From: Sporosarcina jeotgali
Lineage (GTDB): Bacteria; Bacillota; Bacilli; Bacillales_A; Planococcaceae
Direction of reading: 5' to 3'
Assembly: GCF_033304595.1 (NCBI RefSeq)
Contig: NZ_CP116341.1
Coordinates: 2,645,001-2,709,000, forward strand
Length of the DNA stretch: 64,000 nucleotides
Part shown: one piece after another, positions 27,952 to 35,479 of the stretch
How the letters are laid out: each line of letters begins with the position of its first letter
Position numbering within the stretch: position 1 is the first letter of the stretch
Notes under the pieces: model-generated
What the model saw: only the letters and a program-made list of their open reading frames with translations
Told to the model about the DNA's origin: nothing
Databases searched by the model: none
Made by a program: the position numbers and the translations under genes

Positions 27952-29367
27952 ATGGTCAATTCACAAACGCTGGGTGATTCCCAGTCGTTCGATTTAAAAA
28001 AACATATCCCGCTGCTTGCTGTGTTATTGTCTGGTGCGTTCATTACAATCTTGAACCAGACGCTTCTGGCAACTGCACTCCCCCCGATAATGAGAGATCT
28101 CAAAATTAATGAAAGTACTGTTCAGTGGCTGCAGTCGATTTTCATGCTCGTGAATGGGATCATGATTCCGATAACAGCTTTTTTAATCGGGAAATTTTCT
28201 ACTCGAAGTTTGTTCCTGACGGCTATGGGGACATTTGCCGCTGGGACACTTATTGGTGCCCTCTCCCCTAACTTTTCCTTCTTGTTAGTGGCGCGGGTGT
28301 TACAGGGCGCGGGCGCTGGAATTATGATGCCGCTCTTGCAGACCATCATGTTCCTTATCTTTCCGGTTTCACAACGCGGGAAAGCAATGGGGATGTTTGG
28401 CCTCGTAATTGCATTCGCTCCCGCCATCGGTCCAAGTTTGTCCGGCTATCTCGTCGATCACTACCCATGGCGCAGCGTATTTTACGTAGTATTCCCTATC
28501 GCTCTTGTGATTATCATCGCTGCATCCTTCTTGTTGAAAAACGTAACAAAGCAAACAAATCCAACAGTGGATTACCTGTCAATCGTTCTTTCCACATTAG
28601 GATTCGGCGGCCTTCTATACGGTTTCAGTGTTGCAGGCAACTTAGGCTGGCTAAGCCCTAACACACTTATTTCACTCGCAGTCGGCGCAGTTTCACTTTA
28701 CCTGTTCATCACCAGACAGTTAAAACTGGATGAACCCATTCTTGAATTCCGTGTATTCAAATACAGCATCTTCTCACTTGCGACAGGACTCGGAATGATT
28801 GTATTCGCATCGATGATTGCAACAACTGTCATACTGCCGCTTTTCATGCAGAACTTACTTGGGTTCAACGCACTGCATTCAGGGCTTATGCTGCTGCCAG
28901 GTGCGATTGTAATGGGCTTCATGAATCCATTAACCGGTACATTGTTCGATAAGTATGGAGCAAAATGGCTTCTGCGCATTGGATTCACGATTTTAACCGT
29001 TACTACATTCTTCTTTGCGAATTTGTCGCAAGACACGACATTTACGTATTTGGCAGTTCTGAACGCCGTTCGTATGGTCGGAATAGCGATGGTCATGATG
29101 CCTTCAACAACACTCGGTCTGAATCAGCTGCCAAATCACCTGATTTCTCATGGTACGGCGATGAATAACACCTTCCGCCAAATTTCTGGAGCTGTCGGAA
29201 CCGCAGTGCTCGTTACAATCACCATCACTGCAGCAAGCAGTAATTCAGTTGCCGGCGCTATTCACGGTGTCAATATCGCCTTCTTAGTAGCAGGCTTCAT
29301 CGCAGCATTTGGATTGCTGCTGTCGTTTGCCATCCGCGATCCGAAAAAACAATCGGCGGATGCCTGA
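27952..29367 (+). CDS. MFS drug efflux transporter, DHA2 (14-TM) family
   Basis: 471 residues with about 14 membrane helices, as in EmrB/QacA. Motif D1 is visible in TLLATALPPIMRDL and motif A in GKFSTRSLF; motif C (antiporter) appears as GLVIAFAPAIGPSLSGYLVD near residue 145. This should export toxic compounds in exchange for protons. AATGAGGTGATGAGAAGCTA precedes the ATG. No TetR or MarR regulator is adjacent. Single gene, followed by a bidirectional terminator. Confidence 0.93.
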   Translation: MVNSQTLGDSQSFDLKKHIPLLAVLLSGAFITILNQTLLATALPPIMRDLKINESTVQWLQSIFMLVNGIMIPITAFLIGKFSTRSLFLTAMGTFAAGTLIGALSPNFSFLLVARVLQGAGAGIMMPLLQTIMFLIFPVSQRGKAMGMFGLVIAFAPAIGPSLSGYLVDHYPWRSVFYVVFPIALVIIIAASFLLKNVTKQTNPTVDYLSIVLSTLGFGGLLYGFSVAGNLGWLSPNTLISLAVGAVSLYLFITRQLKLDEPILEFRVFKYSIFSLATGLGMIVFASMIATTVILPLFMQNLLGFNALHSGLMLLPGAIVMGFMNPLTGTLFDKYGAKWLLRIGFTILTVTTFFFANLSQDTTFTYLAVLNAVRMVGIAMVMMPSTTLGLNQLPNHLISHGTAMNNTFRQISGAVGTAVLVTITITAASSNSVAGAIHGVNIAFLVAGFIAAFGLLLSFAIRDPKKQSADA

Positions 29368-29375
29368 CTTCACGC

Positions 29376-29415
29376 AAAAAGACTCCCACATCATTTGAAT
29401 GCGGGAGTCTTTTTC
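29376..29415. terminator. Bidirectional terminator
   Basis: Arms AAAAAGACTCCC and GGGAGTCTTTTT between the converging MFS and acetyltransferase genes. Confidence 0.9.
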
Positions 29416-29418
29416 GTT

Positions 29419-29949
29419 TCATAAGAATAACGCCATACTTAAGCTGTCATAGTAAGTTCCGCCGTCGTAAAAGTCTTTGCGGAAAAGCCCTTCCCGCTCA
29501 AATCCTAGACTCACATAAAGTGCGATGGCATGCTCATTATCAGCACGCGTGACAAGCGAAACTTTTTTTGTTTGTCCATTATCTTTGGACCAGTCAATCA
29601 GTGCATTCATCAGCATGCGGCCAAGTCCTTTTCCTGCATGCGATTGACTTATCACAATTCCTAAAGTTCCCACATGACGAAACCTGCTTTTCGAACTGGA
29701 CTCAATCGTACCAATTCCAACGATTTCTTCTCCATCCATCATTAGAAGCATACAGTTTCCATGTGAATCTTTCATACCTTCTATGGTGTCAGCCATTTCT
29801 TCAGCGGATAGAGGGTATTCATCTTGACCGAAAGACAAGTAATCCGTCTCCCCGCCGACCTTATTGTAGAACTTGACAATCTGACTGGCATATAAGGGCT
29901 GGGCGCTTAGGATTCTAGTTCCTTCTATTGACGCTGATTGCATGGACAT
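29419..29949 (-). CDS. GNAT-family N-acetyltransferase
   Basis: About 176 residues, a GNAT fold using acetyl-CoA. The acetyl-CoA loop is ISQSHAGKGLGRMLMNALIDW (the Q/RxxGxG/A motif), followed by VSLVTRADNEHAIALYVSLGFEREGLFRKDFYDGG, like the RimJ/YhhY group. The substrate is unknown. I use the third Met cluster (29949) because AAGAAGGA lies six bases before it; two earlier Met codons overlap that site. Confidence 0.88.
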   Translation of the reverse strand: MSMQSASIEGTRILSAQPLYASQIVKFYNKVGGETDYLSFGQDEYPLSAEEMADTIEGMKDSHGNCMLLMMDGEEIVGIGTIESSSKSRFRHVGTLGIVISQSHAGKGLGRMLMNALIDWSKDNGQTKKVSLVTRADNEHAIALYVSLGFEREGLFRKDFYDGGTYYDSLSMALFL

Positions 29950-30215
29950 ACTCATTCCTTCTTTCATAATCACGGGCAGTTCGTTTCAAAGTTCATTAAA
30001 TGGACATGCCTTTAGTTGTTCTGCATTTGAAATCATCGTTATCTTCATCAAATTTCATTTGCAGCTACTTTGATTGCACTTTTAATTATATTAATTTAAT
30101 CAAGTGAATTCACCTTACACATCTTACTGAATTGCGTATAATTAGAAACAGCTGCTCGTGTGTATTGCATAACTATTTTTAAGTACTGCAAACTACAGTA
30201 CAGGGGGTGTTCAGA

Positions 30216-30324
30216 TTGAACGAAATTTATGATTTTCATTGCGGGTACCGCATGGTCTGCGGTTCTTCTTGGAATGCTTTATCATCTATATGTTAATTTT
30301 AAAAGGTACCGTAAAATAGGATAA
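30216..30324 (+). pseudogene. Frameshifted small membrane protein
   Basis: AGGGGGTG stands six bases before a TTG (30216) whose frame soon stops. One base out of frame, the ATG at 30229 opens a 31-residue protein with one membrane helix (FIAGTAWSAVLLGMLYHLY) and a basic tail (KRYRKIG). Removing one T from the ATTTATG joins both into a neat single-helix protein. It is probably a broken small-protein gene, or the internal ATG is used weakly. The rest of the 29950-30402 gap shows nothing else. Confidence 0.45.
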
Positions 30325-30402
30325 GATAAACTCCAACTTACCGCACATTAAGGAGTGCCAGGCATTATACAGGTTTCCGGGTTAACAGCATAACCGGATA
30401 GA

Positions 30403-30910
30403 CTAGCCTCGGAACACTTTCACTTCCATTATCGCGAATTCAATGTTTGGATGATCATTGAGTTGAGGCAAGACCTTTCGCTGCAACGCTGTTTTCACAC
30501 GTGTACCATGCTGGTAATCCACCAAATACCGTAAAATCAATACAATGCCTGCATCATTGGTATCTACTGAAAAAACAGGTTGCACTGCTGCTTGATCCCC
30601 TGGCAAATGACCATTGGTCTCATACAGAGTCTCTTCAAAATATGCCTGTCCAGCTTCAGTCATAACCTTTTCAGCTGCATGCCAGTCGCTATCGAAAGAC
30701 AGTACGTACTTCAATTCATGCCAGACAAATGAATTCGTTGATGGCCTGAACCCATATAAACAGAAATGAAAGTAATGTCAGCGTTGACAGCGTATTTTTC
30801 AGTACTTTGCGCGTTCTAATCCGTCTTTTAAAATCTTTTTCATTTCTGGTTACAATCTTTTTCAAGATCATATATATGAGTACACCAATGAGAATCTGGC
30901 ATACGGTCAC
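30403..30910 (-). pseudogene. MscS-type mechanosensitive channel with deleted centre
   Basis: The first part (30910-30716) encodes an N-terminal membrane segment, a basic loop (KRRIRTRKVLKN) and a second helix ending FIWVQAINEF. The second part (to 30403) begins VWHELKYVLSFDSDWHAAEKVM and continues as the C-terminal alpha/beta domain with LILRYLVDYQHGTRVK and a final HPNIEFAI. Both ends match the archaeal/cyanobacterial-type MscS proteins, where about 100 residues (pore helix and beta domain) normally lie between. Here these are gone and the joint is out of frame. No channel can form. Confidence 0.65.
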
Positions 30911-31019
30911 ACTCCTTGTAAATCCTTAGGTGTAGTATACCTTATCTACCGATACTATGACGGCAGATTCACTTGGTAGAAATCTAGATACATAACAGCA
31001 GGAGAGGAAGGTGTTTTTT

Positions 31020-31193
31020 GTGAAAATCATCGCTATGGCAATTTGGAGCGTTCTAGTTCTTTATTTATACAATACTCTTCATCTGGAAAAATCTATTTTT
31101 AATTATGTAATCCTTTTCCTGATTCTTTTAGTTGGATCATCTGCGATCGACTGGCTGGGTAATCGAAGTAAAAGAGACCAGAAGAAGTCCTGA
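31020..31193 (+). CDS. Small membrane protein
   Basis: 57 residues with two hydrophobic helices (IIAMAIWSVLVLYLY and FNYVILFLILLVGSSAIDWL) and a polar, basic C-terminus (GNRSKRDQKKS). The GTG at 31020 has AAGGTG six bases upstream; a GTG nine bases earlier is nearer to GGAGAGG. No family recognised. Start and function uncertain. Confidence 0.6.
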   Translation: MKIIAMAIWSVLVLYLYNTLHLEKSIFNYVILFLILLVGSSAIDWLGNRSKRDQKKS

Positions 31194-31244
31194 CACTGCG
31201 TTGAGTTTTTGAGAGGGTGCAGGGGAATATAAACAGAATCCTAT

Positions 31245-31409
31245 TCACCCTTTAGCTTTCGCAGTCCAATTGACGAGAAAAATTCCCGAAAAGATACATA
31301 AACCGTCATTCATGAGTGTCGGTCCAATCGTTTCATTCAGCAGCAGCCAGCCTGTGAGAACGCCAAAAAATGGACGGATGTATTTGAGGAAGTATGGATT
31401 CAAAGTGAT
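31245..31409 (-). pseudogene. C-terminal fragment of an EamA-family transporter
   Basis: A 54-codon open stretch without a start that reads NPYFLKYIRPFFGVLTGWLL, then NETIGPTLMNDGLCIFSGIF and LVNW before its stop. This is the last two helices of a DMT/EamA permease, with the usual PxxxxxxxxxxLxE pattern. Upstream of 31409 the frame is closed and no more of the gene is seen. Confidence 0.6.
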
Positions 31410-31435
31410 TCAGAAGAATGGATGAACTGATAATA

Positions 31436-31480
31436 AAAGCGCACTCGCAATGTTTAGGTAAACAGTGCGAGTGCGCTTTT
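31436..31480 (-). terminator. Terminator after dus
   Basis: Arms AAAAGCGCACTCGCA and TGCGAGTGCGCTTTT with a 15-base loop that can pair further (TGTTTACC/GGTAAACA). T runs on both sides. Confidence 0.88.
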
Positions 31481-31512
31481 TCGTTCCAAACTAAAGGCCG
31501 TTATAACCACCT

Positions 31513-32496
31513 TTATTCGGGTAGTTCTTCCGTATTCTGCAGCTCAAATTCATTGAGTATTTTACGTACTTCGTCGGTCGTTTCCGTGCTCATCAATTGG
31601 TTTCTCAATTCGCCTGCTCCCCGCATGCCTTTCACATAGATCTTAAAGAAGCGGCGAAGCGGTTTGAAAGGAAGTTCCTCGATCTCTTGTGAATATTTAT
31701 CATGAAGGTCGAGCTGCAGCCTTAAGAGATCCATCAATTCCTTACTGCTGTGTTCTTTGGGCTCTTTTTCGAAAGCGAACGGATTTTTAAAGATGCCTCG
31801 TCCAATCATGACGCCATCGACACCGTATTTCTCGACAAGTTCTAATCCCATTTGACGATCGAGGATATCTCCGTTAATCGTTAATAACGTATCCGGGGCA
31901 ATTTCATCACGCAATTTCTTAATTTCCGGGATAAGCTCCCAGTGCGCTTCGAAATTACTCATTTCTTTTCTTGTACGCAAGTGGATCGACAAATTGGCGA
32001 TATCTTGTTCAAGTACATGCCGCAGCCACCCATGCCATTCTTCTATATCCGTGTAGCCAAGTCGTGTCTTCACGCTGACTGGCAATCCGCCTGCCTTCGC
32101 AGCTTGGATGATTTCCGCCGCGTTATCCGGATAATTGATCAGCCCGCTGCCTTTTCCTTTCGCAGCGACATTCGGGACAGGACAGCCCATGTTAATATCG
32201 ATGCCTTTAAATCCTTGTTCTGCCATTCCGATACTCATGTCCCGGAAGTGTTCGGGCTTATTTCCCCAAATATGTGCAACCATTGGCTGTTCGTCTTCCG
32301 TAAACGTCAAACGTCCGCGCACGCTGAAGATTCCTTCAGGATGACAATAACTTTCCGTATTTGTAAACTCCGTAAAAAACACATCGGGTCTAGCTGCTTC
32401 CGCCACAACATGGCGAAACACAACGTTCGTCACATCTTCCATGGGTGCTAATATAAAAAACGGCCGTGGTAATTCACGCCAGAAATTCTCTTTCAT
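31513..32496 (-). CDS. tRNA-dihydrouridine synthase family protein
   Basis: About 327 residues of the FMN-dependent Dus family, which reduces uridine in the tRNA D-loop. [15 protein letters not shown] opens the TIM barrel; the catalytic Cys lies in [45 protein letters not shown] and [15 protein letters not shown] complete the FMN site. It carries the C-terminal helical domain. The region around the usual HGRT motif reads HLRTRK, a variant seen in some Firmicute members. Start at the ATG at 32496; a TTG six bases upstream is also possible. Confidence 0.9.
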   Translation of the reverse strand: MKENFWRELPRPFFILAPMEDVTNVVFRHVVAEAARPDVFFTEFTNTESYCHPEGIFSVRGRLTFTEDEQPMVAHIWGNKPEHFRDMSIGMAEQGFKGIDINMGCPVPNVAAKGKGSGLINYPDNAAEIIQAAKAGGLPVSVKTRLGYTDIEEWHGWLRHVLEQDIANLSIHLRTRKEMSNFEAHWELIPEIKKLRDEIAPDTLLTINGDILDRQMGLELVEKYGVDGVMIGRGIFKNPFAFEKEPKEHSSKELMDLLRLQLDLHDKYSQEIEELPFKPLRRFFKIYVKGMRGAGELRNQLMSTETTDEVRKILNEFELQNTEELPE

Positions 32497-32791
32497 GTTC
32501 AAATTCCAATCCTCTCATTGTGGAATGCCAGTCCATTCCTTTATCTAAACATCTTAGCGCAGTAATACTGGGAATCTAATCAGGCAAGTTTCATTTCCCA
32601 ACTATCCATTATTTCTTACCGTTCACTATTTTACATGACTAAGGGATATGTGGGAAGAGACAGGTTCTTATTAGGCAGTATCCATAGAGAAACCATTTTA
32701 AGTTGGAGGCCGGTTCCAAAGTAAACCACTCTTAACAAAGTGAAGGTTTCGGGATGATACCTGGCTCATCTGCCTCTAATTCTAAGATACA

Positions 32792-32838
32792 AAAGCACGC
32801 CTGCTGATTCCATTTTTCGAAATCGGCAGGCGTGCTTT
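32792..32838. terminator. Terminator after YceI-family gene
   Basis: A long stem: AAAGCACGCCTGC(TGATT) pairs with AATCGGCAGGCGTGCTTT. The T run is on the minus side. From 32503 to 32791 I see no gene. Confidence 0.85.
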
Positions 32839-32883
32839 GCAGTGCTTAGGTTAAGTATCCTCTTATCTATTTCAACCTTCTAT

Positions 32884-33408
32884 TTATACAGGATTTACTT
32901 CCAATTCAACTTTGATTTTGATGTCTTTGCCGACGAGTACCCCGCCAGTTTCAAGAGCAGTATTCCAAGTCAGACCAAACTCTTCTCGGTTGATCTTCGC
33001 TTCCGCTTCAAAACCATATACTTCTACACCCCATGGGTTTGTTCCTTTGCCGCCAAATTCCACGTCAAAAGTTACTGGTTTGGTGATTCCCTTAATTGTT
33101 AAGTCACCCGTTACTTTGTAATCGTCACCTTTTTTCACAATAGAACCAGATTGGAATGTGATGTTCGAGAAATTCTCTACGTCAAAGAAATCTGCTGCCT
33201 TCAAGTGATTATCCCGATCTGCTGAATGTGTATTAATGCTTGAAACGTCAAAATCGAAAGCAATTGAAGCCGTTGTAAGATCCGTTAAGTCGGCCGCTTC
33301 TACTGAAGCTGTGTACCCGTCAAACTGGCCTTTCACTTTAGATACCATCATGTGTTTCACTTCAAAACCTACTGTTGAGTGCGATTGATCTACTGACCAT
33401 TTTGTCAT
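32884..33408 (-). CDS. YceI-family lipid-binding protein
   Basis: 174 residues, one YceI beta-barrel (WSVDQSHSTVGFEVKHMMVSKVKGQFDGY at the start; DNHLKAADFFDVENFSNITFQS; LTIKGITKPVTFDVEF; INREEFGLTWNTALETGGVLVGKDIKI). These bind isoprenoid or fatty-acid-like ligands. There is no signal peptide, unlike E. coli YceI, so it works in the cytoplasm, as in other Firmicutes. The ATG at 33408 has GGAGG eight bases upstream. Palindromes further upstream suggest control by a MarR-type repressor. Confidence 0.92.
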   Translation of the reverse strand: MTKWSVDQSHSTVGFEVKHMMVSKVKGQFDGYTASVEAADLTDLTTASIAFDFDVSSINTHSADRDNHLKAADFFDVENFSNITFQSGSIVKKGDDYKVTGDLTIKGITKPVTFDVEFGGKGTNPWGVEVYGFEAEAKINREEFGLTWNTALETGGVLVGKDIKIKVELEVNPV

Positions 33409-33512
33409 TTGTATTTCCTCCAATTTATAGTTGATTCTCTTGAATCCTTACTGAAAAATTTGTTCATACCAAGGCTTTGCTGACTCTACTTCGACCATTC
33501 TCACCCAGTGAA

Positions 33513-33532
33513 ATATCTCGAATTCAAGATAT
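33513..33532. promoter_or_regulatory. MhqR-like palindromic operator
   Basis: ATATCTCGAATTCAAGATAT, a 20-base palindrome with one mismatched pair, about 105 bases before the YceI gene. It closely resembles the operator of MhqR, the MarR-type quinone-sensing repressor of B. subtilis (ATCT-GAATTC-AGAT). Binding is inferred. Confidence 0.55.
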
Positions 33533-33670
33533 ATAAGCAAAAAATAAATAGCTCGAATGTACAAGCTAATTTCTCTGATTATTTAACTCATGCACGCACA
33601 AATGGGTTGCCGCTCTTATGTGTAAGTAATTATCCAGCCAAATTTATACGAACTCGATGTGGAGGATGAA

Positions 33671-33690
33671 TTACCTTGAATTCAAAGTAA
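33671..33690. promoter_or_regulatory. Second GAATTC-centred palindrome
   Basis: TTACCTTGAATTCAAAGTAA, again a near-perfect 20-base palindrome around GAATTC, but with different arms from the one at 33513. It may be a second, weaker or different MarR-type site. Confidence 0.4.
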
Positions 33691-33752
33691 TAATAACACA
33701 TCATTTTTTCTCGGTCAATTAGTTTGTTTACCTTGTTGCAGGGAGATAGTTT

Positions 33753-33833
33753 TCAGAAACTGGCCAGAAGCACAAAAAGCGTAACCCCCACAAAGGAGTT
33801 GACGCTTTTTAAGTTTGGACGGCTGACTTCCAT
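33753..33833 (-). CDS. Possible 26-residue peptide overlapping a hairpin
   Basis: AGGAGG lies exactly six bases before the ATG at 33833, which opens a 26-codon frame with a polar start (MEVSRPNLKSVNS) and a hydrophobic end (FVGVTLFVLLASF). The same bases form the hairpin at 33773-33811, which could simply be the terminator of the gene upstream. The ribosome site argues for translation, the hairpin against. Undecided. Confidence 0.3.
   Translation of the reverse strand: MEVSRPNLKSVNSFVGVTLFVLLASF
33773..33811 (-). terminator. Terminator candidate after SF0329-family gene
   Basis: Arms AAAAAGCGTcAA and TTACGCTTTTT around a loop of about 17 bases, with T bases following on the minus strand, 60 bases past the stop of the gene upstream. 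Confidence 0.6.
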
Positions 33834-33872
33834 CATCATCCTCCTGCTATGAAAGTGTGTACGAGCTGTTTA

Positions 33873-34442
33873 TCACACCGCACTGAGCCGCAGCTCATAA
33901 AAATACTGCACAATTGGATGCTTGTACTTTATCTTCTCGGCCATGTTTATGATCCGTTTTTTTCCTACCCGTCTGTCCACCAAAGCTAAAATATTCAATA
34001 GGAGCTCATTGCTCTCTAAACTCTCCTCTATAGGAGTAGTTAAAAACGTATTCGCTGCAACAGTAAAATTAGATTTACTTAATGATGATTGAGCTGACAT
34101 AAGCTCCTTAGCATATTCTGATAATTTTCTGCTCCTCGCAATTACTTGCAGCCGCTCTTCGGGAACCATCCCTTTCGTTTCGTTTCTTACCGCTTCAATC
34201 TCCTCAGTGCTGATTGGAATTTGGATAGTTGAATCATTCTTAATTTCCTGCTCTGTCTGATACCATCTGATTAAAGTAGTTCGATCACTCATTTTGAATA
34301 CATTCTTTTTATCAACCGCAATATAACAAGTTCCCGATTTATCAGGTAAATAACGATAGCTGCTTGCACGGTATTCAACCCGGTCCTTTAATGCAGGGCA
34401 CAGAAAACTCTCCAGATTTTTCTTCAATTTGCTCCAGGTCAT
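33873..34442 (-). CDS. SF0329-family protein
   Basis: 189 residues. The opening TWSKLKKNLESFLCPALKDRVEYRASSYR with later YIAVDKKNVFKMSD, and the C-terminal FLTTPIEESLESNELLLNILALVDRRVGKKR, match the SF0329 family found in Bacilli and some plasmids; its function is unknown. I start at 34442, where AAGGGGAA precedes the ATG; twenty further N-terminal codons are open but have no ribosome site. Single gene. Confidence 0.72.
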   Translation of the reverse strand: MTWSKLKKNLESFLCPALKDRVEYRASSYRYLPDKSGTCYIAVDKKNVFKMSDRTTLIRWYQTEQEIKNDSTIQIPISTEEIEAVRNETKGMVPEERLQVIARSRKLSEYAKELMSAQSSLSKSNFTVAANTFLTTPIEESLESNELLLNILALVDRRVGKKRIINMAEKIKYKHPIVQYFYELRLSAV

Positions 34443-34777
34443 GGTATTCCCCTTTACGTTCATATTAAAAATATTTATTTCGGCAGATGTTCTATTATCC
34501 ATCTTACAATAACCGTCACAACGGGCCTACTAAATACATGGTTTAGGTGTAACTAGTTGCATAGGTACCTTTCAAATTCAATCCAGTTTGTAAGGATTGT
34601 GTGATGGATCATTTGTTGGTATCAGTGAATTCTGGAAATAAAGTTACGTATTTGTCAAAACTCACTGGTAAGTACCCTATTCTGTCAATTTATAGTTATG
34701 TACTGCTAGTGGATCCCCCAAACACCAAGTTAAACGAGCACGAAGTTATCCAAGATACCGGGATGTCCTCTCCTTTT

Positions 34778-35479
34778 TTATTCATCCCCATATCTCAACA
34801 TACGATACCCCACACGTATATGCGTTTGAATAATTGTTGGCTTCGCGGGATCATCCTCTATTTTTTTGCGTAACGTGGCCATGAATACTCGCAAACTGGC
34901 TACGTCGGATTGTGATACATGTTGCCACACCTCCTTCAATAGGAAGTTATGTGTCAGAACTTTACCGACATGGTGTGACAGGGCAACCAATAACTTATAC
35001 TCAATCGGTGTCAAGTGAATGATTACATCATGTTTAAACACCGTATTCGCCAAATAATCAATGCGTAAATCGCCGTTTATGAATACAGCCTCTTTGCTAT
35101 CCAACTGGCTATCACTCGCAATTCTTCTGAACGCCACACGAATGCGCGCTAATAGTTCGTCTACACTAAACGGTTTCGTTACATAATCATCAGCCCCCGC
35201 GTCCAATGCGCTGATTTTATCGCGCTCCTCGTTCCTTGCACTTACTATAATAATCGGTACGTTCGACCAGCTGCGAATTTTAGCAATAACATCGATACCA
35301 TCCATATCCGGTAACCCAAGATCTAAAATAATCACATCGGGTTGCATCGATAACGCATTTTGTAAAGCGGTTTGACCATCCAATGAAATCACATATTCGT
35401 ACTGATTCATACTCAATGCCATCTTGATTAAGTTACCGATCGCGATATCATCTTCCACTACAAGAATGCGGTTACTCAT
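34778..35479 (-). CDS. kdpE: Two-component response regulator of the Kdp system
   Basis: 233 residues, an OmpR-type response regulator. The receiver domain has the acidic pair VVEDD at residues 7-10, the phospho-acceptor Asp in VIILDLGLPDMDG (about residue 53) and the Lys in DYVTKPFS. A winged-helix DNA-binding domain follows (HLTPIEYKLLVALSHHVGKVLTH, SLRVFMATLRKKIEDDP). It activates kdpFABC when K+ is low. Its ATG overlaps the end of kdpD by eight bases. Confidence 0.96.
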   Translation of the reverse strand: MSNRILVVEDDIAIGNLIKMALSMNQYEYVISLDGQTALQNALSMQPDVIILDLGLPDMDGIDVIAKIRSWSNVPIIIVSARNEERDKISALDAGADDYVTKPFSVDELLARIRVAFRRIASDSQLDSKEAVFINGDLRIDYLANTVFKHDVIIHLTPIEYKLLVALSHHVGKVLTHNFLLKEVWQHVSQSDVASLRVFMATLRKKIEDDPAKPTIIQTHIRVGYRMLRYGDE

